A stretch of DNA of 64,000 nucleotides, taken from Clostridiales bacterium (GTDB lineage Bacteria > Bacillota > Clostridia > Lachnospirales > Lachnospiraceae). Shown piece by piece: positions 16,234 to 24,315 of this stretch; positions within the stretch are counted from its first letter, which is position 1; each line of letters opens with the position of its first letter. The position numbers and the translations under genes are program-made. The stretch covers positions 186,001-250,000 of the forward strand of contig JAHAJA010000001.1 in assembly GCA_018372435.1 (NCBI GenBank). Reading direction: 5' to 3'. Below the pieces are notes generated by a model. That model was not told the origin of the DNA. It searched no databases and was given only the letters and a program-made list of their open reading frames with translations.

Positions 16234-17550
16234 ATGCCAAAGGATAAAAGAATTAGCCCTATTGTGGAACAAAAGGAGTTTAATTTCATTCAGGAACACA
16301 TTATTCCCAAAAAGACTTGGAAAAATGTAATGGGAAGTGTAGTAAAAACAATATTGTTAGCAATACTATTTGGAATTATAAGTAGTATTGTTATTTGTGT
16401 TACCTATCCTTACATTAAGAATGTGATTAAGGATGATGAGGAGGGAAGACTATCAAGTCTTACAAAGCATCTGAATCAGATTAGAATTGCATCAATAATA
16501 CCAGAGTTTAAGGGGGAACAAGCAACAAACACAATTGTTATGGAAAATGTAGTGGATATTACGTTAGAGGATTACAAGAATCTCTATAAGGAAATAGATA
16601 AGGTTGCGGATGAAGCGAATCGATTTGTTGTTTCAGTGACAAGTATTGTAAATAGTGTGGATTGGTTGCAAAACCCATCTGAAAGATCAGATATAACGTC
16701 GGGAATTATTATTCATGAATCCGCAGATATGAAAACATTATCAATATTAGTACGTTATAGCAAAATTAAAGAAGTGAATAGGATTAGTGTGACATTCGAT
16801 GCCAATAATGTTGTGGAAGCTAAATTAGCAAATTATGATAGTAAGCTTGATTTAGCCATTATCAAAGTTGATACGTCTGAACTATCCCAGAAGGTAAAAC
16901 ATACAATTAAAGTAGCAACGCTTGGGGAATCCATAAGCTCCTCCGTGGGTGATCCAATTATTGCTGTTGGAAACCCTAACGGTTATCCATATTCTAGGGA
17001 ATATGGTATTATTACAGGGAAGACAACCAGTGCGTTTATCACAGATAATAGAATCGACTTATTCAATACGGATATTACGGATAATTCGAATGGAGATGGA
17101 GTTATCGTAAACTTACGTGGTGAAGTGATTGGAATTATTACGCACAAATTCAAGAATGATCTGAATGGGAATATTAATACAGTACTATCAATTACAAGAA
17201 TTAAATCAATTATAGATGACCTTGTTTCTGGTCGGGATCGTACGTACCTTGGAATTACTGGAACAGATTTAACGGATGAAAGTGCACGTAGTCTTGATGT
17301 CAGTAATGGTGTATATGTGAATGAAGTTGAGACAGAATCACCCGCGTTAGGAGCAGGATTACAAACAGGAGATGTCATACTTAAGATCGATGACAGTACA
17401 ATTATCTCCATGGCACAACTTAATACAATAATCTCTTCGTATCAACCAGGAGATGAAATTACGATAGTTGTAAAAAGAACAACGAATACTACTGGAGAAG
17501 AAGACAAAGAGATGACATTCCGTGTGCAGTTGCATAAGAAAAAGAATTAA
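16234..17550 (+). CDS. HtrA/DegP-like protein lacking the catalytic triad
   Basis: A 438-residue membrane-anchored protein with the HtrA layout: cytoplasmic head, one membrane span (about 33-58), a trypsin-like fold (about 130-325) and a PDZ domain (about 335-430, TGDVILKIDDSTI). Fold landmarks are retained: LDLAIIKVD contains the aspartate, and VGDPIIAVGNPNG and VNLRGEVIGI are normal. However, the segment where HtrA has the serine loop GNSGGPL reads SNGDGVI, and the histidine region reads ILVRYSKIK. Ser and His are therefore missing, and a proteolytic role is unlikely; binding through PDZ or a scaffold role is an inference. Start supported by AAGGAG. Confidence 0.85.
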   Translation: MPKDKRISPIVEQKEFNFIQEHIIPKKTWKNVMGSVVKTILLAILFGIISSIVICVTYPYIKNVIKDDEEGRLSSLTKHLNQIRIASIIPEFKGEQATNTIVMENVVDITLEDYKNLYKEIDKVADEANRFVVSVTSIVNSVDWLQNPSERSDITSGIIIHESADMKTLSILVRYSKIKEVNRISVTFDANNVVEAKLANYDSKLDLAIIKVDTSELSQKVKHTIKVATLGESISSSVGDPIIAVGNPNGYPYSREYGIITGKTTSAFITDNRIDLFNTDITDNSNGDGVIVNLRGEVIGIITHKFKNDLNGNINTVLSITRIKSIIDDLVSGRDRTYLGITGTDLTDESARSLDVSNGVYVNEVETESPALGAGLQTGDVILKIDDSTIISMAQLNTIISSYQPGDEITIVVKRTTNTTGEEDKEMTFRVQLHKKKN

Positions 17551-17626
17551 GGTATAATAGCAGAATAGATGAATTTAATACAGAATATACGAGAGTATAT
17601 TATATTTAGAGAGGCTAGGTAGTTAG

Positions 17627-18568
17627 ATGAGATATATTAATGAGTTACGTGAAGGTGAGATGTTATCAGAAACTTATCTATGTAAATCAAAACAATCATT
17701 AAAAACGAAAGCGGGAAAGAGTTATTACTCGTTACTTTTACAAGATAAGACAGGCACACTTGACGCGAAAGTTTGGGAATTATCCAATGGTATAGAGAAT
17801 TTTGATTCTATGGATTACATTCATATTGAAGGACAAATTACAAGCTTTCAGAATACTCTACAACTCAATATAAAGAGGGTTCGTAAAAGCCAAGAAGGCG
17901 AATACGATCCAAGTGATTTTGTACCAACAACAACGAAGAATATTGATGAGATGTATAATGAAATCCTTACTATAATATCAAAGATGACAAATCCTTATTT
18001 AAGCAAGTTAGTGAATAGCTTCTTCGTTGAAGATAAAGAGTTTATCAAAGCCTTCAAATACCATTCCGCAGCTAAGACGGTACATCATGGTTTTGTAGGT
18101 GGATTAGTAGAACATACACTTGGTGTTACGAAACTATGTGAATACATGGCGGCTAATTATCCGTTAATTAATCGTGATTTGTTAATAAGTGCAGCATTAT
18201 TCCATGATCTTGGTAAATTAGATGAAATCTCAACATTCCCTGAGAATGATTATACAGATGACGGACAATTATTAGGACATATCTATATTGGAACAGAGAA
18301 AGTTGGAGCTAGAATTAGGACTATACCGAATTTTCCTAAAAGTCTTGAGAATGAATTAAAGCACTGTATCTTAGCTCACCATGGAGAATTAGAATATGGT
18401 TCGCCTAAGAAGCCGGCTTTAATAGAAGCTGTGGCACTTACGTATGCAGATAATACAGACGCGAAGCTACAAACAATGACTGAGATCCTTAATGGAGCAG
18501 ATGATAAGTCGGATTGGTTAGGATATAATAAATTCTTTGAATCAAATATAAGAAGAAGCAGTAAATAA
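17627..18568 (+). CDS. yhaM: 3'-5' exoribonuclease, YhaM family
   Basis: A 313-residue enzyme of RNA 3'-end turnover with an N-terminal OB-fold (about 1-90, SYYSLLLQDKTGTLDAKVW) and a C-terminal HD phosphohydrolase domain (about 155-300). Metal ligands are visible in HHGFVGGLVEHTLG, the HD pair in ALFHDLGKLDE, and AHHGELEYGSPKKP. The length matches YhaM/CBF1. The gene follows the HtrA-like gene by 76 bases without a clear terminator, so it may share its promoter. AGAGAGG with a rather long spacing precedes the ATG. Confidence 0.92.
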   Translation: MRYINELREGEMLSETYLCKSKQSLKTKAGKSYYSLLLQDKTGTLDAKVWELSNGIENFDSMDYIHIEGQITSFQNTLQLNIKRVRKSQEGEYDPSDFVPTTTKNIDEMYNEILTIISKMTNPYLSKLVNSFFVEDKEFIKAFKYHSAAKTVHHGFVGGLVEHTLGVTKLCEYMAANYPLINRDLLISAALFHDLGKLDEISTFPENDYTDDGQLLGHIYIGTEKVGARIRTIPNFPKSLENELKHCILAHHGELEYGSPKKPALIEAVALTYADNTDAKLQTMTEILNGADDKSDWLGYNKFFESNIRRSSK

Positions 18569-18839
18569 TAAAAATCAATGAGAAGTAGTTGATAAAAGAA
18601 ATAGTAGTTATAGAATAGTATGAAATGTGCTCTCATCTCTCTAATAGGTGATTTCGAAATCACCTGATCTTATATAAAGAGAGGTGAGAGCACTTGTTGC
18701 GTGTTATAAATGGTAATTATTGGATTATATTATTTGCTATACGTGACACCATAGATGTGGTATAGTTACGAAGAAATGAGATAAGACTGTAGCTAGATAA
18801 ATGGCCTTAAAAGGCTGTTGAGATTAAGAGAGGGTTAAG
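18569..18839. other. Intergenic region with nested terminator structure
   Basis: No gene was found. A double hairpin occupies 18627-18693. An AGAGAGGGTTAAG segment before 18840 serves rlmD. Confidence 0.5.
18627..18693. terminator. Nested hairpin after yhaM
   Basis: Outer arms GTGCTCTCATCTCTCT (18627-18642) and AGAGAGGTGAGAGCAC (18678-18693) pair over 16 bases with one G-U. Inside is a perfect 20-base palindrome, AGGTGATTTCGAAATCACCT (18646-18665). Only TTGTT follows, so it may act as a terminator, an RNA processing site or a cruciform. Confidence 0.6.
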
Positions 18840-20291
18840 ATGACAAGGAAAAGCAAGATGAATAAGAATAATGAGTTGAATGCAACACATCTATACAACA
18901 AGGATGATGAATTAGAAGTGGTAATCGATGCCCTTGGTTCAGAGGGGGAAGGAATTGCACACATAGATGGATATGCATTATTTATTAAAGATGCAGTAAT
19001 TGGCGATAAAGTACTCGTTAAGATTATGAAGACAAAAAAGAACTATGGATTCGCAAGATTAATAAATATTATTGAACCTTCTAAGGACCGCGTTGAACCA
19101 AGATGTCCAATCGCTAGACAATGTGGAGGTTGTCAGATTCAACATTATGCATATGATGCACAGTTAGCGTACAAACAAAACAAAGTGACGGAATGCTTTA
19201 AGAGAATTGGGCACTTCGGAGATGAAATTGATACAATGATGGAACCGATTATCGGAATGGAAGATCCTTATTATTATCGTAATAAAGCACAGTTTCCTGT
19301 TGGTAAGAATAAAGAAGGTGAAATCGTTACTGGATTCTATGCAAGTAGAACACATTCCATTATAGATACTTCACACTGCTATATTCAAGCAGAGGTAAAT
19401 GAAGAACTCTTGAATATTGTGAAAGACTTCATGAAGGAAGAAGAAATTCCACCTTATGATGAAGAAAATCATACAGGTTTAGTTCGTCATATCTTAACAC
19501 GTGTGGGATTCGTTACAGGCGAAATCATGGTATGTATCGTAATTAATGGTAGTAAATTACCTTCTCATGAAAAACTAGTGGATCGTCTGACACAAGTGAA
19601 AGGTATGACAAGTATTACTATTAATGTTAATAAGGAAAAATCCAATGTTATTCTTGGACAAAAAGTTAAAACATTGTGGGGACAAGGTTATATCACTGAC
19701 TACATTGGAGACATCAAGTATCAGATATCACCATTATCTTTCTATCAAGTAAATCCAGTGCAGACAAAGCGCCTCTATGAGACAGCACTTGAATATGCAG
19801 ATTTGTCCGGTAATGAAATCGTATGGGATCTATATTGTGGAATCGGTACAATATCTTTATTCCTTGCAAAGAAAGCGAAGCAAGTTTACGGTGTTGAAAT
19901 CGTTCCTCAGGCAATTGAAGATGCTAAGAAGAATGCGGAAATTAACAATATAGAGAATGCAGAGTTTTTCGTAGGGGCAGCAGAATATCTAATGCCTGAG
20001 AAGTATGAAGAGAGCGAAGGTCAGATGTCAGCGGATGTAGTCGTAGTTGATCCACCACGTAAGGGCTGTGAGGAAGCCTTATTAGAGACGATTGTAAAGA
20101 TGAATCCTAATAAAGTTGTCTATGTTTCTTGTGATCCAGCTACGCTAGCAAGAGATTGTAGATATCTATGTGACAATGGATTTGAATTGAAGAGGATACG
20201 AGCAGTTGATCAATTTGGGCATACGGGGCATGTGGAGACGTGTGTACTTTTGTCCCACAAAAACCTACAAACATCTCCACCATCATTATAA
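18840..20291 (+). CDS. rlmD: 23S rRNA (uracil-1939-C5)-methyltransferase
   Basis: A 483-residue RumA/RlmD-type enzyme. It has an N-terminal TRAM domain (about 22-80), the 4Fe-4S cysteines in CPIARQCGGCQIQHYAYDAQ, a Rossmann methyltransferase domain with WDLYCGIGTISLFLAKKA, the motif VVDPPRKGCEEALLE, and the catalytic Cys in VVYVSCDPATLARD. Firmicutes often carry several paralogs (RlmCD-type), so the exact target uracil is less certain than the chemistry. The first 20 residues are an Asn/Lys-rich extension. It is followed by a T-tailed hairpin, so it is probably monocistronic. Confidence 0.9.
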   Translation: MTRKSKMNKNNELNATHLYNKDDELEVVIDALGSEGEGIAHIDGYALFIKDAVIGDKVLVKIMKTKKNYGFARLINIIEPSKDRVEPRCPIARQCGGCQIQHYAYDAQLAYKQNKVTECFKRIGHFGDEIDTMMEPIIGMEDPYYYRNKAQFPVGKNKEGEIVTGFYASRTHSIIDTSHCYIQAEVNEELLNIVKDFMKEEEIPPYDEENHTGLVRHILTRVGFVTGEIMVCIVINGSKLPSHEKLVDRLTQVKGMTSITINVNKEKSNVILGQKVKTLWGQGYITDYIGDIKYQISPLSFYQVNPVQTKRLYETALEYADLSGNEIVWDLYCGIGTISLFLAKKAKQVYGVEIVPQAIEDAKKNAEINNIENAEFFVGAAEYLMPEKYEESEGQMSADVVVVDPPRKGCEEALLETIVKMNPNKVVYVSCDPATLARDCRYLCDNGFELKRIRAVDQFGHTGHVETCVLLSHKNLQTSPPSL

Positions 20292-20344
20292 ACAGGAAAA
20301 TTAAATAAAATAGACTTCAAAGGCAATTCAGCCCCATCACATGG

Positions 20345-20390
20345 AAAAATCTCTATTTCTTTGATTTGCGAAGAAATTAGAGATTTTTTC
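20345..20390 (+). terminator. Terminator after rlmD
   Basis: AAAAATCTCTATTTCTT pairs with AAGAAATTAGAGATTTTTT with one bulged position; the right arm ends in a T-run at 20384-20389. It is a classic intrinsic terminator, and usable in reverse. Confidence 0.8.
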
Positions 20391-20398
20391 TGTTTGTT

Positions 20399-20515
20399 GA
20401 GTTCGACTTCCCGCAGCTATCGCCACAACAACGGTTTTTTATTTCCGTTGGGTGGCGTAAGTTCCCTTTTATAAATTCATCTTCAAGTAAATCATATCGA
20501 TTAGCTGTTGTCCAT
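20399..20515. repeat. Direct repeat copy 1 (GNAT 3' end and flank)
   Basis: From GAGTTCGACTTCCCGCAG onward the sequence is repeated almost base for base at 28306-28422. It includes a hairpin (CGCCAC-aa-CAACGG...CCGTTG-g-GTGGCG, about 20411-20456) that probably ends the leftward GNAT transcript, and the last codons of the GNAT gene. Confidence 0.85.
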
Positions 20516-20915
20516 CTTCATATATAGGGTGGTCGTAATTATCTATAAAGAAGTTTTTAACAACGTGTGATTTAACAAATCCACACCTTTCGTAGAAACG
20601 AAGTGTCATAGGGCTATCACCTGTTCCAACATATAACTCACTACCAGATTTCTTGTAGTAATCAATAATAAATGCGATTAGCTTTTGTCCATATCCTTTC
20701 CGTTGATATTTAGGAACGGTAACAATATTTTTGAGTTCATATATACCTGCTTGCTCTTGCGTAGTAACGCAAATTGCTCTAACATCACCATCATACAGAG
20801 CAAACATATCACCACGAAACAAGTATTTTTCTATCATACTTATCTGCTCATCTGCAATAAGCAGCAAATCCATAAACTTTGTTTTGTCGTTATCATTGAT
20901 TTTCACGATTTTCAT
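20469..20915 (-). CDS. GNAT family N-acetyltransferase
   Basis: A 148-residue acetyltransferase. The acetyl-CoA binding motif A is clear in VTVPKYQRKGYGQKLIAFIIDYY (P-loop Q/RxxGxG), followed by LYVGTGDSPMTLRFYERCGF, the usual motif B. The N-terminal region (DGDVRAICVTTQEQAGIYELKN) fits a full-length GNAT fold. The acceptor could be an amino acid, drug or protein; nothing visible decides. The ATG has AAAGGAAAC upstream. A second, internally deleted copy lies at 28306-28492, so this is the intact member of a duplicated locus. Confidence 0.85.
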   Translation of the reverse strand: MKIVKINDNDKTKFMDLLLIADEQISMIEKYLFRGDMFALYDGDVRAICVTTQEQAGIYELKNIVTVPKYQRKGYGQKLIAFIIDYYKKSGSELYVGTGDSPMTLRFYERCGFVKSHVVKNFFIDNYDHPIYEDGQQLIDMIYLKMNL

Positions 20916-21048
20916 ATCCAGTTTCCTTTCTGTTTCTCTATTATCTCTGCAAATCCATTATACCATTTTCAATTTCAAGTAGGGGAACATACATTATTAT
21001 AAAAAATAGATGTGCCACTTTTTAAAAGGGCACATCTACTCATAAAAT

Positions 21049-21312
21049 TTAAATATTTCGTATAATGCGTTGAATACTTTTGGGGGTTAAAAAGTATTTT
21101 TCTGACAGTTCAATAATAGTCGTACCGTTTTTGTAGCTATCGTATATTTCGAGGTTCCTTTTCTTGAAATATACTCTCGTATCAGTCTTTTCTCCCCACG
21201 TACATCTTTTTGATTTTATTTTTGGAATGTATATAACTTGCCCGTCAACATATTCTTGTATTTCTTTAATTAATGCTTCTGGCAAAATTTCCAAAGCATG
21301 AATATAGCCCAT
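21049..21312 (-). CDS. CD3324 family (Mor-like) DNA-binding protein
   Basis: An 87-residue protein. The N-terminal half (ILPEALIKEIQEYVDGQVIYIP) and the following KSKRCTWGEKTDTRVYFKKRN match the small CD3324/Mor-type proteins of Firmicutes, and the C-terminal ELSEKYFLTPKSIQRIIRNI is a helix-turn-helix of resolvase style. It is therefore likely a DNA-binding regulator, target unknown. TAGGAGGGCACA before the ATG is a strong ribosome site. It lies downstream of the merR gene on the same strand, with a strong hairpin between them. Confidence 0.75.
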   Translation of the reverse strand: MGYIHALEILPEALIKEIQEYVDGQVIYIPKIKSKRCTWGEKTDTRVYFKKRNLEIYDSYKNGTTIIELSEKYFLTPKSIQRIIRNI

Positions 21313-21341
21313 TGTGCCCTCCTAAGAAATTATTCTTTAGG

Positions 21342-21394
21342 ATAGCAAAGGCTATTGTTATTCCATTTTAGTAATATGCAATAGCCCTTGCTAT
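21342..21394 (-). terminator. Strong hairpin upstream of the CD3324-type gene
   Basis: ATAGCAAAGGCTATTG (21342-21357) pairs with CAATAGCCCTTGCTAT (21379-21394) at 15 of 16 positions. No T-run follows on the minus strand, and the next gene's ribosome site begins 13 bases later. It may be a leaky terminator after merR or a leader structure that limits expression of the small gene. Confidence 0.45.
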
Positions 21395-21566
21395 GCACAA
21401 TGTTTCCTGCTTTTCCTTATGGTTCATCCCCCCAATCTTTTATAGTATACCCATTAAACATTTCATTTTCAAGTAACTTTTGTGGACACCTATGCTCTAT
21501 TGCAATCAAACTAAATGAGATTGGCCATAAGTGGCCTTCTTTTTCTGCCGCTGTTTTTTAATGTTT

Positions 21567-22391
21567 CTATGGTTCGCCCTCAATTTCAATCAATATTAAT
21601 GTAACATATTCATCTCTGTTTTTTGTACCTATCTCGAATATTAGATATTCCTCATAAGCATTCATCCCAAGTTTTATTTGATGTTCTTTTGCGTACTGTA
21701 TAATCTTTGTATATATTTCACTGATATTGTGGTAACTTCCTTTATAATAAACTTGAAGATACCAACCTTCTTTTCGTATCAGAGTATTGTTTTTTTTATC
21801 AGCAGAGTTAGTTTTCGTATATAGATAAGAAAAGCTGTCGAATCTTTTTTCGAGGATACTATTAACAGTAAGTGATGCTCCTAGGAAATCAATCATACTT
21901 GCATTACTATTATTACGGAACGCTATCAGTTCTGTTACAAAAGTAGAGTAAGAATTGTCATTATCCATTAAAGTACTGCGTATAGCTTTCATGCCTTTAT
22001 GATAAGCTGGTTCAATGATGTTGTATTTTGCATACATGGCATTTACTGTTAAATCCTTAAGAGAATCTATCTCACGTTTCGTGTTCTCTAATTTTATTAT
22101 TTCCTTAGTCACTTCGTTAGATTTTTGTTCCAGTAAATCTACCAATTTTGCAGGGTTTCTTTCATCCATATATTTTTTAATTTCTTTTAACGGCATTCCT
22201 AGCTTTTTTAGTGCAGAGATAATAGAAAAAGTATCGAGCTGTCGGAAGGAATAATAACGGTAGCCATTCTCTTTTATGCTCTCTGGTTGAAAAAGCTTTA
22301 TCTGATCGTAATGAAATAAAATATGCTTTGGGATTCCACAGATTTTTGCAAATTGTCCTGTTGTTAAATATTCATTTTTGTTTTCAAGCAT
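21567..22391 (-). CDS. MerR family regulator with GyrI-like effector domain
   Basis: A 274-residue regulator. Residues 8-75 form the MerR winged helix-turn-helix (LTTGQFAKICGIPKHILFHYDQIKLFQPE), a coiled-coil dimerisation helix follows (about 85-125, LEQKSNEVTKEIIKLENTKREID), and residues 125-274 form a GyrI/AraC-effector-like ligand domain, as in BmrR-type multidrug sensors. It is divergent from an ABC exporter whose promoter has the extra-long spacer and dyad that MerR proteins act on, so it most likely activates that exporter when a lipophilic or cationic compound binds. Confidence 0.88.
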   Translation of the reverse strand: MLENKNEYLTTGQFAKICGIPKHILFHYDQIKLFQPESIKENGYRYYSFRQLDTFSIISALKKLGMPLKEIKKYMDERNPAKLVDLLEQKSNEVTKEIIKLENTKREIDSLKDLTVNAMYAKYNIIEPAYHKGMKAIRSTLMDNDNSYSTFVTELIAFRNNSNASMIDFLGASLTVNSILEKRFDSFSYLYTKTNSADKKNNTLIRKEGWYLQVYYKGSYHNISEIYTKIIQYAKEHQIKLGMNAYEEYLIFEIGTKNRDEYVTLILIEIEGEP

Positions 22392-22479
22392 ATATTACCT
22401 CGATTCTATGCTATATTTTTGTGGATTTCATTTTGCTATTGCCGCACTTTAGTAAAATTTTATTATATTTTATTTCTTC

Positions 22480-22510
22480 TTGACTATAAGATAACCTTAT
22501 AGTTTATAAT
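22480..22510 (+). promoter_or_regulatory. MerR-type promoter with 19-bp spacer and operator
   Basis: TTGACT (22480-22485) and TATAAT (22505-22510) are separated by 19 bases instead of 17, the hallmark of MerR-activated promoters. The spacer carries a dyad with perfect 8-base arms, ACTATAAG (22483-22490) and CTTATAGT (22496-22503), around ATAAC. The ABC gene follows; a small hairpin (CAGCC...GGCTG) lies at 22518-22546 in its leader. Confidence 0.85.
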
Positions 22511-22587
22511 AATCAAACAGCCTTTTCCTGTCAAGGAATATGGCTGAATTATTTATGTTCTTATTCAGTAAGATAAAGGAGTCGTTT

Positions 22588-24315
22588 ATGAAATTAATGT
22601 TAAAATATCTGAAAAGATATCCGAAACTAATTCTGTTAAACTTCATAGGAATCTTTAGTTTCGTAGCGGTACAACTTGGAATTCCCACGGTCATGGCATG
22701 GATGATCGATAACGGAATAGGTAATGGCGATATAGCTTATATTAAGAAGATGGGAGGAATCATGCTGATTGTCTGTATCCTTGGAGGTGCAGGTACCATT
22801 TTATTAACTTTCGCATCATCAAGAATTTCAACCAATATGATTCGTGACATTAGAAATGATGTATTTACTCAGTCGCAGAAATTCTCCCACACAGAATATA
22901 ATAAATTTGGAGTATCTTCAATGATTACAAGAACAACTAATGATGCATTTCAGTTAATGTTGTTCTCCAATCTGTTATTTAGAACTGCACTTTTAGCGCC
23001 GGTAATGATTTTCATTAGTGTTTTTATGACTATCAAAACTAGTATTAATCTCTCTTTGGTTATCGGAGGAAGCTTACCATTTATAGTAGTGGGTACTATA
23101 CTCATTGCTAAATTAACCAATCCCCTTTCTGAGAAACAGCAAAAAGGCATGGACCAGTTGAACCTGATTTCTAGAGAAAATCTAACAGGGGTCCGTGTAA
23201 TCAGAGCCTTTCGAAAAAGTGAATATGAAGCAGAACGTTTTGCAGAAACCAATGATAATTATGCTACTAATTCGAAGAATTTATTTAAAATTATGTCATT
23301 TACACAGCCTGCCTTTTTCTTCTTATTGCATCTTGCAATGATGGCAGTGTTTTGGATATCAAGTGTAATGATTGATAAAGGTAGCTTACAGGTTGGGCAG
23401 TTAGTTGCATTCTTAGAGTATCAGTTTCATGCAATGTTCTCTATTATGCTATTTTCCATGGTGTTTGTAATGTATCCAAGAGCCCAGGTATCTGCAAACC
23501 GTATTCAGGAATTACTAGATGAGGAGCCATCAGTGAAAAATCCTACAGAGGGTATTATAGCTGAAAATAAAGGCATGGTAGAATTTGACCATGTTACCTT
23601 CCAGTATCCAGATGGCGAACTCCCGGTTTTAAAGGATGTATCTTTTACTGCGAACAAAGGGGAAACTGTAGCATTTATCGGTAGTACAGGCAGCGGAAAG
23701 AGTACATTAATTAATTTAATTCCAAGATTTTATGATGTGACAGAGGGTTCTATCAAAATTGATGGTGTAGATACACGTAGCTATGACTTAAAGGCACTCC
23801 GTCAAAAAATTGGCTTTATCCCTCAAAAAGCATTCTTATTTAAAGGAACCATAGAAGAAAATCTAAAATTCGGTAATCCGAATGCTACACCGGAAGAAAT
23901 AGATCATGCAATTGAGGTAGCACAGGCAAAGGAGTTTATTCAGAATAAGCCGAATAAATTACAGGAATATATAAGTGAAGGTGCAAAAAATGTATCGGGA
24001 GGTCAAAAACAGCGAATTTCCATTGCAAGAGCATTGGTCAGAAAACCTGAAATCTACATCTTTGATGACAGTTTTTCTGCCCTTGACTTTAAAACAGATG
24101 CTACTTTACGTGCCGCACTTAAGGAAGAAACAAAAGAATCTGTTGTGTTTATTGTTGCACAAAGAATTAGTACAATCATGAATGCGGACAAAATAATAGT
24201 ACTAAATGAGGGTGAAGTGGTTGGCATGGGAACTCATAAAGAATTATTAAAGTCATGCAATATATATTATGAAATTGCAGATTCACAATTAACAAAGGAG
24301 GAACTAGAGCGATGA
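22588..24315 (+). CDS. Heterodimeric ABC exporter, subunit with degenerate Walker B
   Basis: A 575-residue half-exporter with six membrane helices in residues 1-305 and an ATPase domain after it. Walker A is IGSTGSGKSTLI, the signature NVSGGQKQRIS is canonical, but Walker B reads EIYIFDDSFSALD: Asp replaces the catalytic Glu, as in the non-hydrolysing site of heterodimeric exporters. Partner is the next gene, overlapping by four bases. Substrate probably a drug or toxic metabolite, given the MerR regulator. The ATG at 22540 lacks a ribosome site, whereas AAAGGAG precedes 22588. Confidence 0.9.
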   Translation: MKLMLKYLKRYPKLILLNFIGIFSFVAVQLGIPTVMAWMIDNGIGNGDIAYIKKMGGIMLIVCILGGAGTILLTFASSRISTNMIRDIRNDVFTQSQKFSHTEYNKFGVSSMITRTTNDAFQLMLFSNLLFRTALLAPVMIFISVFMTIKTSINLSLVIGGSLPFIVVGTILIAKLTNPLSEKQQKGMDQLNLISRENLTGVRVIRAFRKSEYEAERFAETNDNYATNSKNLFKIMSFTQPAFFFLLHLAMMAVFWISSVMIDKGSLQVGQLVAFLEYQFHAMFSIMLFSMVFVMYPRAQVSANRIQELLDEEPSVKNPTEGIIAENKGMVEFDHVTFQYPDGELPVLKDVSFTANKGETVAFIGSTGSGKSTLINLIPRFYDVTEGSIKIDGVDTRSYDLKALRQKIGFIPQKAFLFKGTIEENLKFGNPNATPEEIDHAIEVAQAKEFIQNKPNKLQEYISEGAKNVSGGQKQRISIARALVRKPEIYIFDDSFSALDFKTDATLRAALKEETKESVVFIVAQRISTIMNADKIIVLNEGEVVGMGTHKELLKSCNIYYEIADSQLTKEELER

